The notes below the pieces were generated by a model. That model had not been told where the DNA came from and did no database searches. It worked only from the letters and a program-made list of their open reading frames with translations. From contig WQXC01000001.1 of the NCBI GenBank assembly GCA_009785045.1, forward strand, positions 1-42,229: a stretch of 42,229 bases of DNA, read 5' to 3'. The first letter of the stretch is position 1. Each line of letters opens with the position of its first letter. The translations under genes were made by a program, and so were the position numbers. Positions 11,001 to 18,706 of this stretch are shown piece by piece. The DNA comes from Treponema sp. (GTDB lineage Bacteria; Spirochaetota; Spirochaetia; Treponematales; Breznakiellaceae).

Positions 11001-14000
11001 TAATATTAAGATTTATTTCAGCATCACCGGTTATTTCTAGTTCATCAATATTGCTAACGATATGTAACTCTGCATTACCGTCGATCTTTAATGAATTATC
11101 GTCACCGTCAATCTCGCTAAATACAAATCCATCGCCTTCAAATGTGAAATCTGTTTTTATGTCACCGTCAAGCGTAACTTTTCCATCTACTGTTAATGTA
11201 CCCATCCCGCTAATGTCATCGTGGAATGTTACGATACCGGTTATTTCCAGTGAGTAACCTCCACCAGTGATTTCACCAAAAACAAATTCCTCACCTTCAA
11301 ACTCAAGATCATCGTCAAGTATGACATTTCCGTCAACTTCCAGCTTCTCTATATTGCTGATATTGCCATTAAAAGTTATATCACCTTCTATTTTCAATGA
11401 GTTTCCGCTACCGTCTATTATATCAAAGATAAAATCTTCGCCTTTAAACACCAGATCTTCACCATCGATCATTGATGTTCCGGTTACTGTTAGTGTTTCT
11501 ATTTCGTCAATATTATCGTTAAATGAAACGCTGCCATTTAATGTCAGCGAATGACCACTACCTGTAATTTCACCTAAAATAATGTTATCTGCTTTTATTG
11601 TACTTGTACTGTCAGGGCTGTCCATTATATTAAGTGTCAGAGACAGCGGGGTATCAGCCGAGCCAAAATATCCGGTTATATCTATATCTGCATCGCGAAG
11701 CACGATGTTATTTTCTGAAATGAGTGTCAGAGTACCAGTTGATTCATAATCACCCCATATTTCTATTATCCCTGAACCGCTTGTTATAAATGTTAAGTCT
11801 CTTTCAGTATTAACATCAACTAAATATATGTTAAATCCTGCGGTTACTACAAATTCTTCATCTGTCGATATATCACCGCTGTTAATATAATAATAATCAG
11901 TACCTGTAAGATCGACAGGAGATGTTGGCTCACGAGTACCAAATACCAGATGTCTATTTGCTGGAATCCTTCTGTGAATGTGGTAACGACCGCCATCAAC
12001 AATTGAATCTCTGTCAATAGAATCTACAGGTAAAAATTCAAATACATTTAAACAAAGTACACCTGCCAATCCTGGAAAAATATTTCCGTTAAAAGCGCTT
12101 GCGTCGAAGGTTTCTGCTTCTATATAAATTACTACATCATCAATGTTACCGGGACATTCTCCTTCTATTTTTTCATCATCTACTATAATGTCTCCGTTGC
12201 CTGTTAATATTACATCACCATTACTTGCTTTTATTATTAAATTAAGCGCAGTAATACCGCCGCCTATTTCAATATCTCCGTTTGTTGAAGATAATATAAT
12301 ATTTACTGCACTTAAAGAAATCGCGCCTTGGTAGGTTTGATTAATATTCGTTGTAAGGTTCGCATTTATTGTACTGTCTCCAGTGACAGTTAAATTTTCA
12401 ATATCGCTGCTGCCGTTTAGAACAGTATCTCCGGTAATTGTTAAAGCAAAGCCGCCGCCGTCAATTAAACCAAGCGTTACAGTTTTATCTGCGCCAACGG
12501 TTAGTTCGATATTGTCACCCAGAGTAACATCGCCTGTATAAGTTTGGTCCCCTGTAGTTTCAATGTCTGCATTTATAGTACTGTCTCCGGTAACGATTAA
12601 ATCGCCAATAGCGGTTACATCGTTAAACACAGCATTTCCTGTAATTGTTAAATCATAACCGCCTGTTATTATTTCCAGTGTTACTGCAAATCCATCGCCT
12701 GTGGTTAATTCAACATTGGCGCTTAAGACAAATTCGTCTAAATAGGTTTGGTTTTCATCAGTTGTTATATCTGAGCCAATTGTTGCAGTACCTTTAACCG
12801 TTAAAGATTCAATAACTTGCATTATTACTGAACTATCAACAGTTAAATTGTTATATGTATCGCCAAACACCCATTGAGCAGTAGAACCTGTTGTATCATT
12901 GTAATAATGAATAGTGCCTGTTTCAGCGGCCGGCGCTGCAGGCGGAGTACCTACTGTTACCTGTCCAGCATTACCGAAAAGTTTTATCGTGCCATTATTG
13001 GTTAATCCGTTTGCACCTGCAACTTCCAGTTTAAAACCTTTTAAATCTATTTCAGCGCCGAGATCAATGGTTATTGTACCGGCTTTTATATTTTCTACAA
13101 GTTCAGGGTAGACTGCAGGATCAGTAACAGCCGGAATAGTTATAACTGTAGAGTCATCACCTGAATACGGAGCAACACTTTCAACCCAGTTATCATCATC
13201 ATCCCAATCACTGCTCTCTGTTCCTTCCCATGTAAATGTGCCGCCTTTGAAAACCCAGCGATTGTTACCACCATCTGTTGCGTCTGTAACGGCATCCAAT
13301 AACAAGTGATTTACTGATTCTAAGTTGCTTATTATCGTAAGAGGGGGTGTTATATCAAATATTACCGAACCTTGATCGATATCAATTTTCCAACGAGTTG
13401 CACCGTCAATTGAATCAATACTGGAAGCTTCACTAATATCAAATGCACCATTTACAGTCTGCTCCATACCCTCTTCGAATTTTACAGCACCTTCTAATTC
13501 TACATTATTAAATTCATTGTTATTATAAATCAAAGCGTTTGTAAAAAGAACTTTACCGGTACCGGGAGTAAACGTACTTCCTACTCCTCTTTCCCATATT
13601 CCGCTAACCTCAACCACTTCACCTGCAATTAAAGTTCCGTTTATTTCTATATTTTTTAATGAAAGTAAATTGCCGCCGTTAAGAACTGCGTCGTCAGAAA
13701 TAATAAGATTTTCTGCAACAAAAACATTATTACCAGCAGTAATTGTTCCTTCAAGTATTGTTAAGTTATAAAACTGAGTTATTCCGCAAAGCCCTGCAGC
13801 GCCGCTGTTATTAATCACAACAGTTCCAGAAATAAGTGTAGAATCTTCTATTGTTTCTGTACCGGCAAGTATCAAAGTACCGCTTCCGCTTGGCATTGAC
13901 ACATCACCTAAACTGCTTGTTCCGCCGTTCACAGCAATGTCAAGAATGCCGCCGGTTATTTCTAATGTTCCGGTTACAGTTATATCAGCAGGTGCGGTTC

Positions 14001-17000
14001 TGTCTCCGCCTTTTATCGTAAGGTTATTAAATGTTGTAATCCCGGCAAAACCAGTTCCTGAGTCGTAGAACTCAACAGTGCCGCCTATCGTTGATGCAGG
14101 CGTCATCGTAATCGTTTGCGATGCTTCTCCAATTAACTTAATTGTTCCGTTATTGGTTAAGTCATTTTCTTCTGTTACTGTCAGGTTAAAACCGGCAAGA
14201 TCTAATTCTGCGCCATCGCTAATAATTAAAACTGCACATTCTACATCATCATTTAAAACAGGATAATGTGCACCGGTATTAACAACAGGAATAATTATTA
14301 TCGCTGTTGCAGATGGAACAATCCATCCAAGCCAGTTATCTTCATCGTCCCAATCAGAACTTTCAGTGCCTTCCCATACGCAAACAATATCATCGTTAAA
14401 TACATTAATATTATTATCATTATCAATTGCATCAACGCCGCGCTCAAGTCCAAGATTATTATTTGAAAAACAGTCGCCGATGGCAGGTAAATTATTAGTA
14501 TTTACTGTTGTATTCCCTTCTAAAATCCAGCGTTCTTCTCCAGGTGTTTCAGCGCTTAATACTGCTCCATCCAAGTTCAATACAGGTATAGTTTGCGTAC
14601 TGCCATTTGCAAACAGGACTGTTGAATCTTCATTACAAGTAAGTACAGAAACAGTATTGTTACCTGTAAATAAAACTGTTTCTTCAGTTATAACTATGTT
14701 AAAGACATTGTCATTGTTTACTGTTGCTGAGTTAAACTCAACTGTGCCTGTACCAGCATTAAATATTCCGGTTCTGTTCCACACGCCATTCGTTAAAATT
14801 ATTGTTCCGCTGCCTGCATTTAATGTACCGGTTATTGTCAAGTTTTCGATATTGAAGTCATTGTCATTTAAGTTAAGTTCTGCTCCGGTTCCAATTACTA
14901 AAGTGTTTAAATAATTAAGAGCTCCGTTAAACACACTAGTACCTGAAACTAGTGACAGATTTCCGGTTCCGGTAATATTACCGCCAAAAGTTAAATCATT
15001 AGCAATGATACTATTTGTTCCACCAACTGTAAAAGTGCCGTCAACATCAATATCGCCGGTAATTTCTATAATGTTGCCGGTAAGAGCAACATTGCCGTCA
15101 AAAGTTAAACTGCCTGATGAATAATAGTCGCTTTCAAAAATAATTGAACCATCTTCTGTTTCAAATTTTGGACTTCTGTCATTCGGTGACGAATCGGTAC
15201 CAACATTGTAAATATAGATATTAAAACCGTCAGTCACACTTAATTCAGGAACATCCCCAATACGATCATCTAAAGATGATACAAATAGATAATTTCCTGC
15301 GATTTCAGGATCTTCATCTGCATAAACAAGATTGCGGTTTCGCGCATGGAAATGAATACCTTTGCCATTATTTATGGCACCTTCAAATGTAAATTCATCA
15401 AGATACGCACAAACCCAGCCGTCGCTGTCGTTCGGCAGCGTAATAGCACCTGTCCCGGTTAAGTTCGCAGCATTTATATAGACAGCGTCAGAATCAGTAT
15501 GAGTTTGGCTAGTACTAGATACAGTAATACTGCCTGCACTGCCAATTTCAACAGTACCGAAAGCACCTGCGTTCATTGCTAGGCTATTCGATGTAATATC
15601 GCTGGCAATTGTAATGTCGCCATTAACTGCTGATAAACTAACTGCTCCTAATAATGTAGTAATAGTGTTATTAACTGTAATAGAACCATTTACTGCTGAT
15701 AAATTAATATCTCCTGAAGTTTCAATAATGTTTGCAGTTATATTTTCTTCGTCAAAAGGAACAACAATATTTCCAGTTGTTTCGGTTATAGTAATATTTC
15801 CGCCGGTAATTGCACTATTGGTCGCTGTAAATGTTAAATCTTCACCGGCACCAATATTGCTGCTATAGGTAATATTTCCTGGATCAGTTCCTGTTCTATG
15901 TAATTCTACATTACTAACCTGATTATTGCCTGCCATTCTTATTTCATCTCTGGCTTCAAATACCAATTTGCTGCCGGAAACTACGCTTCTAAATTCTATA
16001 CTGCCTTCAACAGAAGTAATTGTTGTACCCTCTCCGGGAAACATTACAGAACCAGGTGTTGCTGGTTCATCTCCTTGAGTGAATCCAAGTAGAGAATTTA
16101 TATCCCCTTCTGATGTAAATGTTCCAGAATTTCTTACAAAGGTACGCCCAAGAGAAGTTAGACCTTTTAAGTTAATATTTTCACCAATAAAATAAAAATG
16201 CCGGCGTTCTGTACCTGTAAATTCCAGTTCGATTGGTGTATTAAAACTAATTTGATAATTTCCTACATTAATTCCCAGTTCCATTGCGTTACTGGAGGCA
16301 GTAACAATTTTATTATCTCCATTACCGTCCTGTACAAATCCGCCTAATGCTGTTATGCGGCTATCTCCCTGTTTATAAAACTCATCTTCGTTAGTTATCC
16401 ATACTATTCCAAGAGAATGAAGCCTTTCCGTTTTAATTTCATTACCAATCAATCTTATGGAACCTACTGCAGTTAATGCATTTGTTGTTCCAATATCTTT
16501 GATATCAATATTACCAGCTCCGGCATCAATGGTAATAGAATAAGCACCGGTAGGAGTAAGAGGAGCGGGAGGAGCAGGGTTACCAGAATTAATAACATTA
16601 TTAAAAGTTATATCCCCGCCATTTGATGTAAAAATAGTATCTCCATCAAGTACTATAGCTCCAGAAATGTTAATTGGCGTATTGTTAGTCGTAATGTTAG
16701 CAGTAATTCTGTTGTTTGCTGCTGTACCTGTTCTGGCAAAGCCACCGCTTGCGGTAATTGCCTCATTTATTGTTAATACAACAGTATTTGCACCTGCTGT
16801 TGCAGAAGCAAACGAGAATTCACCTTCGTAATTTTGCACAGCATTTATTGCTGCTGTTCCAGCTAGTTGAGTATAACTATTCGCAAAAACTGTGCCGCTT
16901 GCACCAAAATTAACTGCTCCAGTTGTAACTGTTATATCTCCAATAGGCAATTCTTCAGTTCCTACAGGTCCATTAATACCTATTGCGTCTCCAACAAGAT

Positions 17001-18252
17001 TTCCTGAAAGCGTTAAATGGTTACCATCACCATTTGTTCCAAAAATACCGCCGTTTATCGTAATGCTTGTTGCTGTTATACTGTTTACAGCATCGCCAAT
17101 CAGCGTTAATCTCTGTAAACCTATATTAAAAGTATTACCTGTTCCGAGGGCAATAGTAGCGTTGTTAAGCCGCATACCATTAGCAGAATTTAGTGTAAGT
17201 GTACCTGTAGTTTGATATGCTCCGCGAATTTCTATATAGCCATTTGGTGCGGTAAAAGAATATGATGCAGCGCCAATATTTCCAGCATCTAAAATATAAA
17301 CATTTAAATAATCATCACCTGGGGTTACAGGAGTTCCATCCAAGATAAAATAGTCATAGTCTACACCTACACCCAAAAGAGTACCACCAGAAGTGTCAAC
17401 TACACTACCAAAAACTAAGTGTTTATCGTCGGTGCTGCCGGTATTATCTATAACATCTCCGTCTCCAGTAATACTAGGAGGCGGATCACTGGATTCTAAA
17501 GTAACAGTACTTCCATCGCCAACATCAATATCAACAGTCCCACCGGAGGTAATATTGCCAAAATCAACATCACTGTCTTCTCCAATATTAATTGTGATAT
17601 TACCATTGGAATCAATGTCGCCAAATTCAACACTACTTCCATCTCCAATATTAATTGTGACATTCCCATTGGAATCTATATCACTAAATTCAACACTGCT
17701 TCCATCTCCGATATTAATTGTAACAGGTCTACTACCTGCTATAATAATTCCGATTTTACTTGTTGTTGTACCAGGAGGAACAATAATTTCTATTGAGTTT
17801 GAAGCGGAATTTGGATTCATATCTACATAAGCGCCGCCCATAGTAACATTACTACCAGTTATCCCAGCATTATTAGTTTCTGCTACAGTTAAATTATTTA
17901 TTTTCATAGCAGAAGATGGGCCAGCAATCCGTAAAATACCATTTAATGTTGTTGTGTCAATAACAGTCAGCGTATTACTATTAGTATAAAGAAAGACTTC
18001 ATAATTAGAAACAATGGTAATATTTTTTATTATAACATCTCCAGTAATTTGCATACCGGGCGAAGACCAACTGGTAGTTGCTATTGTTACTTCATCATCA
18101 GGATTTATTCCAGGAACACCATTTGGTGCCCAGTTTGCAGCAGTATGCCAATCGCCGCCGTCACCGCCAACCCACGTATAATCAGTCCCCTGCCCCCAGA
18201 CTGCACCTATGAGAAAAGTTAAAAATAACAAAAAAATCGCGATTTTCTTCAT
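2020..18252 (-). CDS. Giant exported beta-helix-type repeat protein (5,410 aa) with C-terminal FlgD-like Ig domain
   Basis: I do not recognise a named orthologue. A signal peptide (residues 1-20, cleavage likely VWG|Q) is followed by a W-rich unit (YTWVGGDGGDW near 25), four 21-residue repeats (about 175-258), long G/N/T/D-rich beta-repeat stretches, two more W units (WEGTESSDW near 1291 and 1674), and four tandem modules of about 480-490 residues (roughly 1,900-3,860) each with a Cys pair (ECP...LCLNV) and the motifs YHIH and NKHLVFG. Two more divergent modules have Cys near 3947 and 4253. A non-repetitive part holds DSNGNGRVD near 4805, a calcium-loop-like motif. The last 80 residues are a FlgD-like Ig domain with WDGTNNGGRPVARGMYF. 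No autotransporter barrel, TPS domain or LPXTG is visible. An adhesin or surface-layer role is inference. It starts at an extended -10 promoter and overlaps era by one base. Confidence 0.85.
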   Translation of the reverse strand: MKKIAIFLLFLTFLIGAVWGQGTDYTWVGGDGGDWHTAANWAPNGVPGINPDDEVTIATTSWSSPGMQITGDVIIKNITIVSNYEVFLYTNSNTLTVIDTTTLNGILRIAGPSSAMKINNLTVAETNNAGITGSNVTMGGAYVDMNPNSASNSIEIIVPPGTTTSKIGIIIAGSRPVTINIGDGSSVEFSDIDSNGNVTINIGDGSSVEFGDIDSNGNITINIGEDSDVDFGNITSGGTVDIDVGDGSTVTLESSDPPPSITGDGDVIDNTGSTDDKHLVFGSVVDTSGGTLLGVGVDYDYFILDGTPVTPGDDYLNVYILDAGNIGAASYSFTAPNGYIEIRGAYQTTGTLTLNSANGMRLNNATIALGTGNTFNIGLQRLTLIGDAVNSITATSITINGGIFGTNGDGNHLTLSGNLVGDAIGINGPVGTEELPIGDITVTTGAVNFGASGTVFANSYTQLAGTAAINAVQNYEGEFSFASATAGANTVVLTINEAITASGGFARTGTAANNRITANITTNNTPINISGAIVLDGDTIFTSNGGDITFNNVINSGNPAPPAPLTPTGAYSITIDAGAGNIDIKDIGTTNALTAVGSIRLIGNEIKTERLHSLGIVWITNEDEFYKQGDSRITALGGFVQDGNGDNKIVTASSNAMELGINVGNYQISFNTPIELEFTGTERRHFYFIGENINLKGLTSLGRTFVRNSGTFTSEGDINSLLGFTQGDEPATPGSVMFPGEGTTITSVEGSIEFRSVVSGSKLVFEARDEIRMAGNNQVSNVELHRTGTDPGNITYSSNIGAGEDLTFTATNSAITGGNITITETTGNIVVPFDEENITANIIETSGDINLSAVNGSITVNNTITTLLGAVSLSAVNGDITIASDITSNSLAMNAGAFGTVEIGSAGSITVSSTSQTHTDSDAVYINAANLTGTGAITLPNDSDGWVCAYLDEFTFEGAINNGKGIHFHARNRNLVYADEDPEIAGNYLFVSSLDDRIGDVPELSVTDGFNIYIYNVGTDSSPNDRSPKFETEDGSIIFESDYYSSGSLTFDGNVALTGNIIEITGDIDVDGTFTVGGTNSIIANDLTFGGNITGTGNLSLVSGTSVFNGALNYLNTLVIGTGAELNLNDNDFNIENLTITGTLNAGSGTIILTNGVWNRTGIFNAGTGTVEFNSATVNNDNVFNIVITEETVLFTGNNTVSVLTCNEDSTVLFANGSTQTIPVLNLDGAVLSAETPGEERWILEGNTTVNTNNLPAIGDCFSNNNLGLERGVDAIDNDNNINVFNDDIVCVWEGTESSDWDDEDNWLGWIVPSATAIIIIPVVNTGAHYPVLNDDVECAVLIISDGAELDLAGFNLTVTEENDLTNNGTIKLIGEASQTITMTPASTIGGTVEFYDSGTGFAGITTFNNLTIKGGDRTAPADITVTGTLEITGGILDIAVNGGTSSLGDVSMPSGSGTLILAGTETIEDSTLISGTVVINNSGAAGLCGITQFYNLTILEGTITAGNNVFVAENLIISDDAVLNGGNLLSLKNIEINGTLIAGEVVEVSGIWERGVGSTFTPGTGKVLFTNALIYNNNEFNNVELEGAVKFEEGMEQTVNGAFDISEASSIDSIDGATRWKIDIDQGSVIFDITPPLTIISNLESVNHLLLDAVTDATDGGNNRWVFKGGTFTWEGTESSDWDDDDNWVESVAPYSGDDSTVITIPAVTDPAVYPELVENIKAGTITIDLGAEIDLKGFKLEVAGANGLTNNGTIKLFGNAGQVTVGTPPAAPAAETGTIHYYNDTTGSTAQWVFGDTYNNLTVDSSVIMQVIESLTVKGTATIGSDITTDENQTYLDEFVLSANVELTTGDGFAVTLEIITGGYDLTITGNAVFNDVTAIGDLIVTGDSTINADIETTGDQTYTGDVTLGDNIELTVGADKTVTLGLIDGGGFALTITGDTVLNGSSDIENLTVTGDSTINANLTTNINQTYQGAISLSAVNIILSSTNGDIEIGGGITALNLIIKASNGDVILTGNGDIIVDDEKIEGECPGNIDDVVIYIEAETFDASAFNGNIFPGLAGVLCLNVFEFLPVDSIDRDSIVDGGRYHIHRRIPANRHLVFGTREPTSPVDLTGTDYYYINSGDISTDEEFVVTAGFNIYLVDVNTERDLTFITSGSGIIEIWGDYESTGTLTLISENNIVLRDADIDITGYFGSADTPLSLTLNIMDSPDSTSTIKADNIILGEITGSGHSLTLNGSVSFNDNIDEIETLTVTGTSMIDGEDLVFKGEDFIFDIIDGSGNSLKIEGDITFNGNISNIEKLEVDGNVILDDDLEFEGEEFVFGEITGGGYSLEITGIVTFHDDISGMGTLTVDGKVTLDGDIKTDFTFEGDGFVFSEIDGDDNSLKIDGNAELHIVSNIDELEITGDAEINLNITTTGDLIFGGDITLAGTTAITLSSASDIVITGDITCGAAETIGLILDSENGDISLSGSVSVLNLIMRAQSGDVILIGSGTIETSDEEILDECPSEISDISIYVEAINFNASGFDGEIIPGDYSVLCLNVIDYLPRPIDPDVIDSSRYHIHQKLPENKHLVYYTVTTLPDDLDTLIGGDIDSYFLLSSTAPIVDLAFTVSENFNIYLVNVDTNKSLTFTTSGSGVIEIWGEYKSTGTLTLVTENSVLLRDAEIDITGNFGSTGTSLALTLDAQDALVLISESTIKAANIYLGEITIASGDRSLTFEGNTVFNGNITGIDILTVDGDITLGDNLEFTGSEFILSVIDGNDNSLELTGEVTFSGNISNIVKLEVVGDVTLDGDDLVFEGDEFIFGEITGGGNSLTITGEVTFNDDISGMDTLTVTRKATLAGDIKTYFTFEGDEFIFSEIDGDEKSLKIDGNAELHIVENINVLEITGIAEINQSITTTGDQIYNQIVTAGSNPINLSSGGEIEITGEVSGIAGLTVAAEGNVTIGSGGVDLNNRLTLDSANGNININGPISAQNLIFKAHFGDVILTGSGDIVTEDIEILDECPTSIPEIVIYIEAEKFDASGFTGFIIPGSDSELCLNVVEFDFNVSIISGRYHIHQRIPKNKHLVFGTTPYPATLQIMIDLNSDLFFEIGSGVSTGEDYIVSENYNIYIVNADVTRELIFETSGSGVIEFWGDFKSTQTLTLVTDSSIKLVDAEIELTGTNSTFGRADAELTLAGTGSSSIIADTIILNKIEGNSESLILTGDVTFNGDIENIDELTVTGDVTLGGSGEAYAFTGTTFILGEIFGGGNSLILTGDVTFNGDIENIDELTVDGEVTLGGTGEDYTFTGTTFILGEIFGGDNSLTITGNTTFNGDINIVMLTVDGDVTLGGTGVDFEFTGTTVILGEIIGGDNSLKIDGDAELHIVNNIDVLEITGTAEINQNITTSGDQIYNQVVASGSNPINLSSGGEIEITGEVTGISGLTISAEGDLTIGAGGVDLNNRLTLDSANGNINISGSISAQNLIIKAHFGDVILTGSGNIETSDIEILGECPTSIPEIVIYIEAEKFDASGFTGNIIPGLDSELCFNVVEYDFDANIIIGRYHIHQRIPKNNHLVFGTKPYPLPLQAIIALNSDLFFEIDSDVSTEEYYIVSENYNIYIVNADVDRELIFETSGTGTIEFWGDFESTQTLTLVTDSSIKLVDAEIELTGTNSTFGRADADLTLAGTGDSSIIADTIILGEISGGDKSLTLTGDVTLNGDINDIDELTITGDVTLSGTGEDYAFTGTTFILGEIFGGGNSLTITGDAIFNGDIANIDELTVNGEVTLGGSGGDYTFTGTTFILGEIIGGGNSLEITGDTTFNGDISGIVMLEVVGDVTLNGAGTSRTFTGDEFIFSEIDGGAKSLTIIGDVTLKGEIENINELTINGSANIHADITTTGDQEYDNIIFVGSITHTLTSTSGDITLNGDVFAYQLAVITDIDSGNVTINGTVIIVDPSNQGIYCSEADVNYTIMVRAFNFILPSLVDEIINPGSGELCLWLGDDYNNDAFDGYVVNNAYHLHSINYSTNRNLVYYNSSNMPVDPRTIYTPGTDYVFIDADRSFSASFTVRDDKNIYLYHVGENNRDVIFNLEAGSSGIIEIIGDYKAANLTLNPGSSGIKLTDANIELTANFSTNGADLTIAGTNGNTIKAANITLNEVNSETTSSLTLEAASNININGEVDIEGSFITTTGIISGTAFTVNAGDITIGTGGINITGRAILEAGGNIDLRGDINALNLSLTANIISGNITIHDTVNNITLTNTFITPVPCQFAVDNGDNIIMFVKARNLAAADFTGNITLGSIMANCICLTVRTSTLDENRIIVGSICDHDDDSFVIPTDQNIVYGFEPDELLFPGYFIVDSSRSDLDLQLEIELDEGFHIIIIDIGTGNDANTREIIFTTSGAGYIEFRGDYTYTSTENITLNGNIIINGNVSITGGANVIQESGNLTLNTGSTLDISESSWHIGGAGTLNDFAGINGTLILGTGSNLIVNNLNLTGSGFTVNNTGRATISARGDVTITGASLQGGDHPLLILEMIGNGPANAQRTQTLTTTKALGSLHVRPGSLTQLANNLEVNGEVEIEYERTLAISNGVLDARGFNIILKAGLAETKYGDAGARVGRWTIINAPEEITAGLDPQMFAFLQNPADSVRFEKVSAADRAFFEISGNTVWQNFICQEQRGATIQFSTDPHQHVFLNDFIVRVTGSTNEADRITVTRMTETAGWVHVHTPGLIPPANGLPLAPVPAEADKFWNFNLMQINKLDIYYVQLYFSHAVYQSVTIETDTNNVRAFPFFAGNVGYFNFNWREERSLKIIYSFVEDSNGNGRVDRIRVQTSVTIDTVASNFTGFRAIVDSYSVINYSFVPGHDDSFYIYLEEKPVLYDGKPLTWHIDLNTSLVDVRNKPVGISDGRVYSTINTIPPRISYTVTLPGLNQTFIQMSQPVASYADGSGSNGRINGQAANGMDRTPRPVNALVYTGGDTPQSFSLRPGEPAIEGALNYLIITDSAPDITDLASLPPVGDAPGVMSFIMQGLWSLTERALDWSDLNIDPNSSYPPPKYPVDWTYSGYLEYRGNGHIVSMSDPAGNPNRNTNIFVPPYRVLTPEMMRMLESGTPVTPGMFTNDGELVRRSTDLLVSIPPAAGDIDKYFAWPVWARLADSPNPESDSQIDNGVIWDFDGSKFLEARGDIELQARINPNLSSPGTLELFWTRDVSIGFRNPAELPSRGSSGGLWQPDLSALNSSDPLYQYAPVSGINPLDPHSGLLLAPLFNFRLDSSTPLNSGDKIEFIFRMDSVPDMFIARLDAPRGADVSAAKWWTMIRPFSFDIQDIRLQRGGVTILNNVINSDNREITYLRYSLMRPGRVTIQVYTLDGTLVRSLKRNEMHEAGEFTDGWDGTNNGGRPVARGMYFIRVVGPDIDEIRKVMVVR
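6690..12560 (-). repeat. Four tandem ~1.44-1.48 kb modules (about 480-490 residues each) in the giant gene
   Basis: Equivalent positions recur at 7336, 8803, about 10274 and 11711, giving spacings of 1467, about 1479 and 1437 bases, all multiples of three. Each module carries the ECP motif (7759, 9226, 10724, 12151), the YHIH/HLVFG motif, a GSGxIEFWG motif and a run of shorter units. The two modules nearest the 3' end (about 6690-8159 and 8160-9627) are close to identical over long stretches; the other two are more diverged. Inside the modules a unit of about 52 residues (156 bases; for example 8398 and 8554) repeats. Outer boundaries are approximate. Confidence 0.85.
17470..17725 (-). repeat. 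Four 21-residue (63 bp) coil repeats near the N-terminus of the giant protein
   Basis: Residues about 175-258 contain consecutive units of the form VTINIGDGSSVEFSDIDSNG, the first two nearly identical and the next two diverging. The DNA period is 63 bases: the same string occurs at 17641 and 17704. A repeat of about 20 residues alternating short beta strands and turns is typical of right-handed beta-helix rungs. Confidence 0.8.
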
Positions 18253-18301
18253 GAGTTATTTATACGTATTCCTATTATCGGCAAAATCCCCTCTCTTCTA
18301 T

Positions 18302-18310
18302 ATTGTAGCA
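18302..18310 (-). promoter_or_regulatory. Extended -10 promoter of the giant gene
   Basis: The minus strand reads TGCTACAAT, a full extended -10 (TGn plus TACAAT). No good -35 lies 16-18 bp upstream. It predicts a transcript starting about 42-45 bases before the ATG at 18252. The only purine-rich site (AGGAA) is some 15 bases from the ATG, so ribosome binding is not optimal. Confidence 0.5.
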
Positions 18311-18352
18311 TATTTTAGCGGGTATTTCTATATCTGGTATTAAATAATAAGA

Positions 18353-18385
18353 TTTCGTACGAAAATACTTGCTTTTATCGTGCGA
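18353..18385. promoter_or_regulatory. Candidate toxin-antitoxin operator: TTTCGTACGAAA palindrome plus second TCGTRCGA site
   Basis: A perfect 12-bp palindrome TTTCGTACGAAA (18353-18364) lies just upstream of the -35 box of the toxin-antitoxin operon. A one-base variant of its core, TCGTGCGA, lies at 18378-18385 between -35 and -10, 23 bp away (about two helical turns). Phd/YefM antitoxins are known to autoregulate by binding short palindromes with a GTAC-type core at their own promoters, so both sites are good operator candidates. Binding itself is inference. Confidence 0.5.
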
Positions 18386-18397
18386 TTTAGATATACT
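18369..18397 (+). promoter_or_regulatory. Promoter of the toxin-antitoxin operon (TTGCTT-17-TATACT)
   Basis: -35 TTGCTT at 18369-18374 and -10 TATACT at 18392-18397 with a 17-bp spacer. Predicted transcription start is near 18404. AAGGAG at 18414-18419 is a strong ribosome-binding site at proper distance from the ATG at 18426. Confidence 0.7.
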
Positions 18398-18425
18398 TAT
18401 ATCATACTATTAGAAGGAGTATAAA

Positions 18426-18704
18426 ATGGTCGTTACAGCCACCCAATTTAAGGCAAGTATTGGACACTATCTGGATACCGTTGCAGAAAACAAACCGGTA
18501 TATATCACCAAAAACGGCAGGCTAATTGCTAAATTATCAGATCCAGCCGAGGACAAAATGTCTATCTTGAATGCTCTTGTGGGAATAATTCCCAAAAATC
18601 ATATGAGTCTTGATGATATAAAAAGAGAAAGACTTGCAAGACACGCCCCCTGGATAATGGACCCCAAGTACGATAATCCTCCGGTTAAAGAGGAAAAGGT
18701 ATAA
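18426..18704 (+). CDS. Type II antitoxin, Phd/YefM family
   Basis: A 92-residue protein with the Phd/YefM N-terminal DNA-binding fold: the segment from TATQFKASIGHYLD through KPVYITKNGRLIAKL matches the family pattern in the first 38 residues. The remaining acidic and proline-containing tail is the usual disordered toxin-neutralising part. In the known family the antitoxin dimer blocks its partner toxin and, with it, represses the operon promoter. The start codon is fixed by AAGGAG 6 bases upstream. The toxin gene follows after 2 bases with its own Shine-Dalgarno AAAGG inside this gene's last codons, so the two are cotranscribed and probably coupled. The Phd-with-PIN pairing is less common than VapB-with-VapC but well known. 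Confidence 0.88.
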   Translation: MVVTATQFKASIGHYLDTVAENKPVYITKNGRLIAKLSDPAEDKMSILNALVGIIPKNHMSLDDIKRERLARHAPWIMDPKYDNPPVKEEKV

Positions 18705-18706
18705 CA

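Noticed and set aside
6690..12560. Regularly spaced repeats that could suggest a CRISPR array or VNTR
   Set aside because: Repeat units are multiples of three, vary in a codon-like way and lie inside one open frame with no unique spacers.
2873..17830. Many plus-strand open frames (up to 254 codons, for example 9695-10459) opposite the giant gene
   Set aside because: They follow the repeat period of the minus-strand gene, have repetitive Ser/Pro/Val-rich composition, no ribosome-binding sites and no recognisable domains. They are shadows caused by biased codon use in the repeats.
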